Below, in pieces: positions 51,034 to 62,573 of a DNA stretch of 64,000 nucleotides. A program made the translations under genes and the position numbers. Where the stretch lies: positions 998,521-1,062,520 of the forward strand of contig PUQB01000017.1 in the NCBI GenBank assembly GCA_003024785.1, written 5' to 3'. The notes under the pieces were generated by a model. The model saw only the letters and a program-made list of their open reading frames with translations, was not told where the DNA came from and ran no database searches. This stretch comes from Selaginella tamariscina (taxonomy: Eukaryota; Streptophyta; Lycopodiopsida; Selaginellales; Selaginellaceae). Every line of letters starts with the position of its first letter. Within the stretch, counting starts at the first letter, position 1.

Positions 51034-54000
51034 AGCTCACTCAAGGATCCCGACCAGCTTCCGTCTATGCATCTGAATTTCACAGCAACTTTGCACGAAC
51101 ATTCCATGGGACGAGACTGCATTGATCGAACACTTCCGTTTTGGGTTGAGGGATGACGTGAAGGACCTTCTCTTTACGTTACCGGATGCCCAACATTAGC
51201 GGAGATCATGCAACAAGCTGTTCGTTGCGACAACCGTTTGTTCGAGCGTCGTCAGGAAAGATCCCGTCAGCAGTTCCTGCAACCCATATCCTGTATCAAG
51301 AATCCTGTATTCTGTATCGGGTCATGACAACACCTCCTTCCTAAAGACGAGTTCCACGAGTCTTGGGACTTGGTTTAGTAGGATAATGCCAATGGAAGGC
51401 ACTGGTGCAAATGCATGCTTCATGGATGACACGTTTGCAACTCAACATGGCATTTCGGTGGTGAAGTTGAAGCGTGCAGTTCCTATATAGGTGGCCGATG
51501 GGCGTCTAATTGCTTCTGGCGCAGTTACCCATGCTACCGAACCTCTCTCCTGCAAGTATGGCACATTCAACTGTTCAATTTCCTTCAACTTGATCAAGAC
51601 TCGGTCGACTCCCATCATTTTGGGTATGCCATGGTTCGTTGTTGCAAATCCGCAGATCGACTGGAGGTCTAGGACGCTCACGTTTTCCTCTCCAACAGTT
51701 AGGATCAATCCTGTACCTTCCTGCGTGCAGGATACATCCTTAGTATCTGAGGCAGTACAAGCTACAGGATTGACCGTACCTATTCATGTACCAGTGTTGA
51801 AGACTCCCTCGACAGGATTCACCTCATGTCAGTTCCTCAGCACATCCGCAGGCTCTCTCCACTCCTGTAAGTTTGCGGTGTCCTATACAGGGTTCTTCCA
51901 ATCCTGTATCAGTGTCGAAGGTTCCTCCTCAAGGATCCACCTCCTGTTGATTCGTCAGCACATTCGCAGGCTTTTCCCACTCTTGCGCAACCACGGACTC
52001 CTGTACACTCATCAACCCCCACACAAGTTTTTTTCCAATCCTGCCTCTTTTTGTTACCCTGCTTCTGTTCCACCCCCAAGATCCTTCCTCTTTTCCAGTC
52101 ACAGCTCCCTCCTTCTCCTCTCCGAGTTCTTACCACTACCATGCATGAACTCGCCACTGATCCTGCTCCTTTCCACCTCTTTGCCTTTCAAGTAACTCCT
52201 ACGTCCTCTTTTACCTTTCCTATACTGACTCTCCTATTTTTTAATCTCCTTCTCCTACTCCTTCTCCTTCTCCTCCTTCTCCTATTATCCAAGTATCAAC
52301 CTTTAAGGACGTTTTTGACAAGCACAAGGCTGCAGTTCTTCCTGTTCACAGGTCCTACGACTGTCCTATTGATCTTGCGGAAGGAAAGACTCCACCATTC
52401 GGACCGATTTATGCATTGTCACCCACAGAGTTGGAGGTTCTTCGTCAGTACATCGAGGACAACTTGGCATCCGGCTTCATTCGTCACTCAAAGTCCCCTG
52501 CAGGAGCCTATCTTCTTTGTCAAGAAGAAGGATGGGAGTTTACGTTTGGTTGTGGACTACAGGGGTTTGAATCAAGTCACCATTCGGAATCGGTACCCGT
52601 TGCCATTGATCCCGGAACTTCTCGATCGGCTGCGAGGAGCAAAGGTGTTCACGAAGATCGACTTACGAGGGCCTACAACCTTGTACGGATTTCCCGGCGA
52701 TGAGTGGAAGACTGCCTTTCGTACAAGGTATGGACATTTTGAGTACACGGTAATGCCTTTCGGCCTTACCAATGCCCCAGCCGTGTTCCAACACATGGTG
52801 AACGACATCTTTCGTGACTTCTTGGACCAGTTTGTGGTGATCTACCTCGACGACATCTTGATTTTCTCCAAGGACCAGGCGGCACATGACAAGCATGTAC
52901 GACTAGTTCTAGAGCGGCTTCGCGAGCATGGCCTGTACGCGAAGTTGGAGAAGTGTTTTTTCGATAGGGATTCGGTGGAGTTCTTGGGCTACATCGTCTC
53001 TCCTGCTGGCGTTTCCATGGACATGCACAAGGTGAAGACCATCGTGGAGTGGGAGAGGCCCAAGTCGGTACGAGATGTACAATGTTTCCTTGGCTTTGCA
53101 AACTTCTACAGGCGGTTCATACAGGACTTCTCCAAGCGTGTACTTCCACTCACAGAACTCACCAAGCGCACAGGACTTTTCTCTTGGTCCGACAAGGCGG
53201 AACACGCGTTCACAACACTCAAGGACGTTCACGACAGCTCCGATTTTAGCACATCCTGACCCTTCTCATCCTTTCTTCATTGAAGCAGATGCCTCGGATT
53301 TTGCAGTAGGATCCGTCCTATCGCAAGTTGGAGAGGACAAGTTGCTTCATCCTGTAGCTTTTCACTCTCGTAAGTTCCTGTCGGCGGAGATCAATTACGA
53401 GATTCATGACAAGGAACTCAAGGCCATTGTGGATTCGTTTGAGGAGTGGCGGCATTTCCTGGAAGGTGCTGCACATCCTGTACAAGTTCTTACGGATCAC
53501 AAGAACCTGGAGTACTTTCAAACGGCTCGAGTTCTCAGTCGGCGACAGGCTAGGTGGGCGGAGTTCCTATCACGTTTTGACTTCGTCATCGTCTACAGGC
53601 CCGGTTTTCGGAATGGCAAGGCGGACGCATTGTCTAGGCGCTCTTACCTTGCACCAAGCCCGGGCGATCCTGCATTTGACTGTCAAAGGCAAGTGTTGTT
53701 GGGTCCTGATCGATTCCGGCTTGCGGCACTGCAGGTTCATCAGGCTCCAGCAAATTCAACACTCCTACAGGACGTCCGTTCGCAGTTGGCTACAGACGAC
53801 TTGGCAAAGAATGTGTTCTCACACATTCATCCTGACGTTGCAAGTTCCTCTTCCTCCAGTTCCCGTCCAGACTACAACCTGTTCACCATACAGGATGGAC
53901 TCCTGTACCGGGAAGGTCTCCTGTACGTTCCTGTTGGTATTTCCAGGACTCGTGTGGTACAGGATTGTCATGATACCCCGGCTACAGGACATTTTGGTGT

Positions 54001-56767
54001 GGCCAAGACAGTGGAGTTGGTGACTCGCAACTATTGGTGGCCTGGGTTGCGAGGTTTTGTGGAGAGGTTTGTACGGAGTTGTGACACTTGTAGCAGGTCG
54101 AAGATGCCTCATCATGCACCCTCTGGTCTTCTTCGTCCTCTTCCTGTTCCGTCTGCTCCTTGGAGATCCATTTCTATGGATTTCCTCACAGATCTTCCTC
54201 CTTCTCGTGGATTTGATGCAGTTCTTGTGGTGGTTGACCGTTTCACCAAGCAGGCTCATTTCCTACCCTGCAACAAGACAGCTACAGGTCAGACAACTGC
54301 CGAGTTGGTGATCCGCGAGGTGTTCCGACATCATGGTCTTCCTGAGAGCATTGTTTCCGATCGAGGTCCACAATTCATGTCCAAGTTTTGGCGAGAGCTT
54401 CTTCGGAGTCTACAGGTAAAGCGGATCTTTCTTCAGGATATCACCCACAAACCGATGGGCAGTCCGAACGCACAATTCAGACCTTAGAACAGTATCTTCG
54501 TTGCTTCATCAGTTACCAGCAGGACAACTGGTTGGACCTCCTTCCAATGGCGGAGTTTGCCTACAACAACTCCATCACGCATCTACAGGACAGACACCTT
54601 TCTTTGCTCTTACAGGCCACCATCCACGTTTTGACTTTGCTCCTCCCGCTTCTCCTTCTTCCGCTCCTGCAGTACAGGATCGTCTTCAGCATCTTCGGCA
54701 GGTACAGGATGATCTCCAGGTTCATCTTCACAGGCACAGGAACGATACAAGCATCATGCTGATGCTCACCGTCAGCCGGCACCTGCATACAAGATTGGTG
54801 ATCTCGTGTGGCTTCTTCGTCGACACATTCGCACCAACAGGCCTTCTTCTAAGTTGGATTTTCAACGATTGGGCCCTTATAGGATCGTGGCGGAGGTAAA
54901 TCCTGTAGCTTTCCGACTCGAGTTACCATCCACGGTGAAACTTCATCCTGTGTTTCACACCTCTTGTTGGAGCCGTATCATCCTTCTTCTCTTCCCGGTC
55001 GTGTTTCTTCTCCTCCCCCTCCTGTGGTCATTGACACTGAACCTGAGTACGAAGTGCAGCCATCCTTGACTCTCGTCTTCATCGTCACCAACTCCAATAC
55101 TTGGTGGATTGGAAAGGGTACCTGCCTACTGATCGCACTTGGGAACCTGCATCCAACTTACTCCATGCTTCTTCCAAGGTTGCTGCCTTCCATCGGCATT
55201 ATCCTGCTAAACCAGGTCCCAAGACTCGTGGAACTCGTCTTTAGGGAGGAGGTGCTGTCACGACCCGATACAGAATACAGGATTCCGGATACAGGACATG
55301 GGTTGCAGGACTTTCCTACAGGATTCCGGATACAGGATATGGGTTGCAGGATTTTCCTACAGGATATTCCTACCAGGATTCCGGACACAGGATTCGGTTG
55401 CAGGATATTCCTACAGGATATGCCTAGAGGATAAGGGACATGTGGACTCATCTTAGCCTCTGCATGCATGCAATCACTTTTGCATGCATGCAACCACTTT
55501 TAGCACTCATGCCTAGATTAGCTCTTGGAGTTGTGAGCATAAAAGCTCCGACCTAATTGTTGTACAATCAGTTACTATCAACACCAGTCTTACTACGATC
55601 AATCTCGTCTTGTCTTGTTCTTGTCTTGTTTCCTGTCCTTCCTGTCTCGCTTGTTTCCTGTCCTGCTCCTGGATCCTGTCCTGCTTCTGTCTTGTTCCTT
55701 GATCTTGTCCTGCGCTTTCCTGTCTTGCTCCCGGATCCTATCCTGATCCTGTCTTGCTCCTAGATCCGTCCTGTTCCTTTCCTAGTTCCTGTCCTGCTCT
55801 GGTCCTGTTCCTGAGTCAAGCCTTCCTGTCCTTGGAATCCTGTTCTCTTCCTGGTTCCTGGATTGTGGCTTGACACAATTCATGTCCAGATTTTGGCGAA
55901 AGCTTCTTCGAAGTCTACAAGTTAAAGCAGATCTTTTCTTCAAGATATCATTCACAAACTAATGGACAGTCAGAACACACAATTCAGACCTTGGAACAAT
56001 ATCTTCGCTGGTTCATTAATTACCAACAAGACAACTGGTTGGACCTTCTTCCTATGGCGGAGTTTACCTACAACAACTCCATTCACACATCTACAGGCCA
56101 AACACCTTTCTTCGCTCTTACATGCTACCATCCACGTTTTGACTTTGTTCCTCATGTTTCTCCTTCTTCCGCTCCTGTAGTACAGGATCGTCTCCAACAT
56201 CTTCGTCAGGTACAGGATGATCTCCAGGTTCATCTTCAGCAGGCACAGGAACGATACAAGCATCATGCTAATGCTCATCGTCAGCTGGCACCTGCATACA
56301 AGATTAGTGATCTCGTGTGGCTTCTTCGTCGGCATATTCGCACCAACATGCCTTCTTCTAAGTTAGATTTCCAACAATTAAGCCCTTACAGGATTGTGGC
56401 TGAGGTCAATCCTATAGCTTTCCAACTAGAATTACCATTTACGGTGAAACTTCATCTTGTATTTCATACCTCTTTGTTAAAGCCATATCATCCTTCTTTT
56501 CTTCCTAATCGTGCTTCTCTCCCCCTCCTGTGGTCATTGACAATGAACCTGAGTACGAAGTTGTAGCCATCCTTGATTCTCGTTTTCATCGCCACCAACT
56601 TCAATACTTGGTGGATTGGAAAGGTTATTTGCCTACTGATTGCACTTGGGAACTTGCATCCAACTTATTCTATGCTTCTTCCAAGGTTGCTACCTTCCAT
56701 TGGCATTATTCTATTAAGTCCCAAGACTCGTGGAACTCATCCTTAGGGAAGAGGTTCTGTCACGACC

Positions 56768-56975
56768 CGATGCAGGATACAAGATACAGGATATGCCCAC
56801 AGGATATGCCTACAAGATATGCCCACAGGATATGCCTACAAGATATGCCCACAGGATATGCCTACAAGATATGCCCACAGGATATACCCACAGGATATGC
56901 CTACAAGATATGCCTACAAAATATACCTACATGATATGCCTACAGAATATGCTACAGGATATACCTTCAAGATAA
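56768..56975 (+). repeat. 15-bp tandem array in the 3' LTR of element E
   Basis: More than ten units of the type ACAGGATATGCCTAC, alternating with AAGATATGCCCAC forms so that a 30-bp higher-order period is visible. It lies at the start of the LTR, upstream of the TATA-like box. Confidence 0.85.
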
Positions 56976-57089
56976 GGGTCACTAATTTTAGCTCATGACC
57001 AGATTAGCTCTTGGAGTTGTAAGCATAAAAGCTCCGACCTAATTATTGTACAATTAGTTACTATCAACACCAGTCATTCTACGATCATT

Positions 57090-57640
57090 CTTGTTCCTTG
57101 TTCTTATCTTGTTCTTGTCTTGCTCCTTGCCTCCTATTCTTATCTTGATTCTTAGTTCCTTGTCCTACTCCTGCTCCTGAGTTCCTAGTTCCTTATCCTA
57201 CTCATGCTCCTGAGTTCCTAGTTCCTTGTCTTGCTCATGAGTTCCTAGTTCATGTCCTACTCTTGAGTTCTTAGTTTATGTCCTGCTCCTGGTTTTTAAT
57301 TCCTTGTCCTGCTCCTGAGTTCCTAGTTCTTGTCCTGCTCCTTGTCCTACTCATGACTCCTGAGTTCCTAATTCCTGTCCTGCGCTTTGTCATGCTTCTG
57401 AGTTCCTAGTTCCTATCATGCTCTTTGTCCTACTCCTAAGTCAAGCTCCCTTGTCCTACTTCTGACTCTTGAGTTCCTAGTTCCTGTCCTGCTCCTTGTC
57501 CTGCTCCTGAGTTCCTAGTTCCTGTCATGCTTCTTGTCTTGCTCATGAATTCCTAGTTCTTATCCCGCTCCTTGTCCTACTCCTACGTCAATCTCCCTTG
57601 TCCTACTCCTGAGTCAAGCTTCCTTGTTCTTGGATCGTGG
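57090..57640 (+). repeat. Pyrimidine-rich minisatellite in the 3' LTR of element E
   Basis: Imperfect units of the type GTCCTGCTCCTGAGTTCCTA, repeated through the part of the LTR after the predicted transcript start. Shorter arrays of the same kind fill the same place in the LTRs of B and F, and a very short one in A. Confidence 0.85.
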
Positions 57641-57647
57641 CTTGATA

Positions 57648-59815
57648 CGTTCATGAGGCTTACTATCATTCCATTCAATACAAAAATGATAGGGCTCTTC
57701 ATTCACATTGAACATAATCATTTTATTCTTTCTAATACTTAACAAAACTAGAAGAATCCCTTTTCAGAAAGGTGCAAGAATGCTTCATTCAAACTTTGAG
57801 AGCTTCAATGGCACCATCAAAATGGATGTGATGTTAAATCTTATTTTTTTAATGATTGAGCTCGAACCCTCCATCAACACCTTCCTAACTTAAAAGGAAC
57901 TATAGGATGCCCTTGATGTCTTTTTATCAATAATTGTTGGTATGCTTCTTTGCAAGTTGTTCTATACTTGACATTGAGGGTTAGTAGTTCATCACATTTT
58001 ATGCTTTGACATGGTTCTTATTCATAACCAATCATCCTCAATGCCGAGGACATAAATTACTCCATGGCAAGGTGCAAGAATGGTTTTGCATTTCAAAGTG
58101 TTATTCCAAAACTATTGGTGTTCTTTACTTTCTTGTCAAGATAAGCACAATCAACATGAAAGATGCCCTTCACAATAACTTATTTGAACACTGCCCTTAA
58201 AAATCCCTCCAATGTGAATCATGGTTCCTAGTCTAAACACGACTATCTTTTTGCATTCATGTTAGTGAACCCTTACACTCTCCAGGGATTGAAGAAAGCT
58301 CAAAAATCATATCACCTTCATATACTTGGGAGACTTCTATACACATCACTAGGTAGCATTTGGTCAATAAATTCTTCACATGACTAGAGAAGTGCATCAA
58401 CAATCATATGAGGATGTCATTTGACCTTTAACTGGAAGTTTTGCATTAGAATTCCTTTACGCCGCTTCTAAGTAGATGAAGAGGGTGCTTACATGAGTTT
58501 ATTAGAGCAAAAGTACATTAGTATGAGAGTTATCTATTCTTAAATCTACATATGTATCATTTTGTCAAAATTCTAAGAATCACTAGATGAGTTGTTAAGA
58601 ACATGAATGCAAGAAGGTTCTTGCACATATATGATTACATCCTTCCCCAATTCACTATTGATGTTAAATGTTCCTTGTTCACTTATAATTTCTCTTTCTA
58701 ATCCTCCAAGTCCAATTAGAATTGTCAAGCTTAATATATACTCCCCTAGGTATTGTGAAATCTGCATGTAGTATAAAATGTGCTAAAAAATCATGTTATT
58801 ATGATCGCATGGATAGCTCTTTATATTTTTTTTATATGAATACTATCGAGGAGTCCATTTTAAACAATTATAAAAAATGAATGAATCTGGATGGTAAGGA
58901 TATAAATTGGTGATCTTTGAAAATTTGTTGTGTGGGTCACTGGTTAAGGATAACAAAATGATAGTTTGTAATCAATCTAGTATTAGATGTTTCTTATAAA
59001 TTTATGCGGATTATTTAATACTAATACTAAAGAAGATTATATTATATACAATCACTCACAAGCAAATTATGAATAAGTGATAAACACACCTACTAATCGT
59101 ATGCAAATTGCTTATCTTGCAATGAGTGAAGAGAATATTCATAAATGACTAGAAAAGTATATTCCTTTGAGAGGTTTAAATAATATTCATGCACACTTAT
59201 TATCACAACCTTTCCTCTCTCCTTAAGCTAACTAAGCAAAGGACTAATTGATGTTTTTGAAAGCACTTCTGGTCATGATGACTCAGGTTTGCTTAGGTCT
59301 TTTTCTTATATATCCCACATATTCAGAGGTGGTCAACCCACCAGGTTAGAACTAAGAATAAGCCCGTCACTTGTTCAACATGCATATGATTAGGTTTAGG
59401 TTTTGGTATTGGAGCAGGTGTTGTTGTGTTGAGGAGGTGTTTGCCTGATTCAACCAATAACACATGTACTCGATTTATTTGCATATGTATCCTTGACAAT
59501 GAGAATCATCGTTGACCTTTTTCCTTGGGCATCTTAGCATACATCCTTAACCTTCATTACTCATCCTTGGTGCCAAGGATGAGCATTGTCTTTTCTTGTT
59601 GAGCAATTAAGTGCATTAACCATCCTTGATGTTGAGATAGTCCTGTTGTTTTCATGGCACTAGAACATACTACAAAAACCTTGATTAACTAGTGCATTTA
59701 AAACCATTCCATTACAACTTCTTAATAGTTTTGATGTGTAATCATTATTAGCTTATTTGTTTATCAACTATACAGTTTTTCTTATGTTTTCTTAATGTTG
59801 AAGTAAGTTTCCATC
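57648..59815. other. Unassigned sequence right of element E
   Basis: 57770-58050 is the inverted partner of 42590-42900. The rest is AT-rich with short palindromes (58036-58052 and about 59550-59575) and no convincing gene. Confidence 0.5.
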
Positions 59816-60225
59816 ATGGTGAAGAGAAAGAGTGACACAGCCATTTCACTTAAGGCTCCATCGGCTGCTATCCCTGTTGAGGAGAAAGCTGAACCACAAG
59901 TTTTGACTTTGCTAACTAAGTTTGCAAAAACATTGACATCAGAGTTACAAAAATGTAAAAGAAGGGTTGCAACAAAATACCCCACATGCCCCTCATTCTA
60001 TTGAATAAGAATGAATGTGTATGTGTGCTATCCAAGAACGTCAAGAACCTCATGGATTCCTTTCTTAAACACGGATACCTAAGCACCTCACAAACATTCA
60101 TTGTGTCCGTTGGAGCCAGTTTGATAAAGGATGAGGAAGTAGGATCTCTTGAAATCCATTTTAGAAGGAGAAATATAAGAATTTCTGGAATGAGTGCCAT
60201 GCCAATCTTGAGCTTAGCTATTTGA
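59816..60225 (+). other. Two overlapping unidentified open frames
   Basis: 59816-60004 (62 codons, MVKRKSDTAISLKAPSAA...) is Lys- and Ala-rich. 59986-60225 (79 codons) overlaps it in another phase and contains KNVKNLMDSFLKHGYLSTSQ. Composition in both is coding-like and the overlap looks like one frame with a length change. I recognise no family. It could be a piece of the unclassified repeat that surrounds element E. Confidence 0.25.
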
Positions 60226-61336
60226 ATAGTAAGACGTTCAATGTGTGGGATGCTAACCATAGGCTTCAATAGCTTAACATAATAAAGCAAAAGAAGCCTT
60301 TTGTAATAGTAAAGATTACCACATTTGTATTGATGTGACACTACTCAAAATCCATGCGACTCTAAGAAGGTCACACTCATCCAGACCCTAATAACTATGA
60401 ACATGTAAGTTAAGATTGCTACCATGAACTCAATTGTTCTAATGTATTCATGCAATTGTCCAAAGCTCTCACCACAAAAAGTATGAAGATGGAGCTACCA
60501 AAACGACTTTATGCTCTATACTAGTGCATCAAGTTTGACAATTATGAGTACTACATCAAGAGGCTTTCTAAAAAAGACAAAAAGATCATTCAGGTGCTAA
60601 AGTAGTTAGTTATTTATTGAAAGCAGCCCATGTGATCATATGTTTCTGGGTAAGTCATTGCAATTTTGAATTTGAGTGGGCAATATTATATTTTACATCC
60701 ACAATAGTCTTGGCAACGAGGACAAAAGTCTATCTAATATGATATCAACTACAGTGTCAAGGATGATATTAACACTTAACTATTGGGTCTTTTATAGCAT
60801 GATTACATGATAAAGAAGAGGGAAAAGATCTAAGGAGGAAAGAATAGGCAAGTGTGGCTATAATAAACAACATCAAGTAAGACGAGCACAATCATTAAAT
60901 GATAACAATGGGGAAGTACTTTTCCATAGTCGATGAAAAGTTGAATGAGTTTGAATTTGTATAAAAGGTCACAAGATTCCAGTAGTCAAAAGCAGAGAAC
61001 AAGAATCTCAAGCTTGAAAAGTGAATAGTTCAACACTGCCAAGAAGAACTACAATTGTACTGACATCAAAAAGAAAAGACAATGACTTCAAGTCATGGTT
61101 ATAAATTAAGTAGATGTGTCATAGTTCTAACCTGGTGGGTCGATTACCTAGGTAAAGATTGTGGATATGTGGGTAAAAAGACTTAAGCATAACTGAGTCA
61201 TCATGACCAGGGCCTTCCCATAAACACCAATTAGCTTTTTGCCTAGTTGGCATAAAAGGAAAGGGAAAGGTTATATCGAAGTAGTTCTGGGTTTGATTTT
61301 CATTAGAGGTGAATTTTAAGTAAAGCTCATGCCACT
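60226..61336. other. Intergenic, no gene seen
   Basis: AT-rich. A CAACGAGGAC...GTGTCAAGGATGA stretch near 60713-60770 recalls the recurring palindrome. No reading frame worth reporting. Confidence 0.5.
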
Positions 61337-62165
61337 AAGGTTGGCACACTTAACCTTACCTAACTAAACCCTTGATCACATGTGTACACTCACGCTTGCG
61401 CACATAAACCTTACCTAACTAAACCCCTTGATCATCACGCTTGCGCACATAACCTTACCTAACTAAACCCCTTGATCATCACGCTTGCTCACTTAACCTT
61501 ACCTAATTAAACCCCTTGACCTTACCTAACTAAACCCCTGCTCACTTAACCTTACCTAACTAAACCCCTTGACCTACTAACTAAACCCCTTGATCATCAC
61601 GCTTGCGCACATAACCTTACCTAACTAAACCCCTTGATCATCATGCTTGCGCACATAACCTTACCTAATTAAACCCTTGATCATCACACTTGCTCACTTA
61701 ACCTTATCTAACTAAACCCCTTGATCATCACGCTTGCGCACTTAACCTTACCTAACTAAACCCTTGATCATCACGCTTGCACACTTAACCTTACTGAACT
61801 AAACCCTTGATCATCCACACTTGCGCACTTAACCTTATCTAACTAAACCCCTTGATCATCACACTTGCACACTTAACCTTATCGAACTAAAACCCCTTGA
61901 TCACATGTGTACACTCAAGCGTGAGTAGAAACTTAATCTTGCCTAACTAAACCCCTTGATCACATGTGTACACTCAAGCGTGAGTAGAAACTTAATCTTG
62001 CCTAACTAAACCCCTTGATCAATGTGTACACTCAAGCGTGAGTAGAAACTTAATCTTGCCTAACTAAACCCCTCGATCACATGTGTATAATAAAGCGTGA
62101 GTAGAAACTTAATCTTGCCTAGCTAACCCCTCGATCACATATGTACAGTCAAGCGTGAGTAGAAA
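61337..62165. repeat. Minisatellite of about 18 units, two unit types
   Basis: The first part has about 13 units of 43-45 bp built on CCTTACCTAACTAAACCCC, TTGATCATCACGCTTGCGCA. From about 61880 the unit changes to 57-60 bp, ending in ACTCAAGCGTGAGTAGAAAC. The very first unit carries the longer GATCACATGTGTACACTC form, so the two types share an origin. Some units are truncated. Confidence 0.95.
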
Positions 62166-62257
62166 CGCCTCTGACTGCACCTTCTGAAGGAAGGTTGTGA
62201 CAGGATGCATTTTTAAGTAATTAAGGAAAAACCTAATAGTTTATCACACTTTGATCA

Positions 62258-62573
62258 TAGCTATGGAGTGAATCGTGGAAGACATCATCATCCGACTAAA
62301 GAATTTTTTTAATAAGATCCACTAGAAGTTTCTCTATCTATTATGGTATCAATACATTATAAAGGTGTTTAGAAGGATAGGAGGGAACTCTTCAAATATC
62401 ACATACACCATGCAACCGTAGTTATGGAGTGAATTGTGGAAGAGACATCACCATCCGACTAAAGAAATTTTTTAATAAGATCCACTAGAAGTTTCTCCAT
62501 CTATTATGGTATCAATACATGATAAAGGTGTTTAGAAGGATAGGAGGGAACTCTTCAAATATCACATACACCA
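62258..62573. repeat. 161-bp tandem duplication
   Basis: The block beginning TAGCTATGGAGTGAAT at 62258 is repeated from 62419 and ends ATCACATACACCA in both copies. The copies differ at only a handful of bases. Confidence 0.9.

Larger units (their letters stand above)
49817..55875 (+). mobile_element. Element F: Ty3/gypsy chromovirus inside E, sister of B
   Basis: The LTRs are 49817-50469 and 55256-55875, flanked by a perfect 5-bp target duplication CAATT (49812-49816 and 55876-55880). Gag begins at 50554, and pol follows with protease, reverse transcriptase ([10 protein letters not shown] near 52840-52870), RNase H, integrase and chromodomain (around 55030-55130). A purine tract (TAGGGAGGAGGTGC) precedes the 3' LTR. 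It is very close to B in sequence, but its LTRs differ from each other by a few percent. It is broken about ten times, and its gag-protease part holds a ~120-bp inverted patch of its own LTR/3' leader junction. Confidence 0.9.
42934..57647 (+). mobile_element. Element E: Ty3/gypsy chromovirus holding the X palindrome and element F
   Basis: The 5' LTR runs 42934-47082 and is itself split by the palindrome. The 3' LTR is 56758-57647 (890 bp). Gag starts near 47171, protease words lie near 48240-48300, then integrase words (around 49440-49816 and 55881-56000, on either side of F). A chromodomain is near 56540-56660 (EPEYEV..., [15 protein letters not shown]), and a purine tract stands just before 56758. 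The reverse transcriptase part is not evident. LTRs are clearly diverged from each other. It is old and broken, with well over ten breaks. Same family as A, B and F. Confidence 0.85.

Noticed and set aside
56768-56975. Open frames made of repeated Met-Pro-Thr/Tyr-Ala stretches
   Set aside because: They are translations of the 15-bp LTR array.
61337-62165. Regular repeats that could suggest a CRISPR-like array
   Set aside because: Units are head-to-tail with no unique spacers, in plant nuclear DNA; it is a minisatellite.
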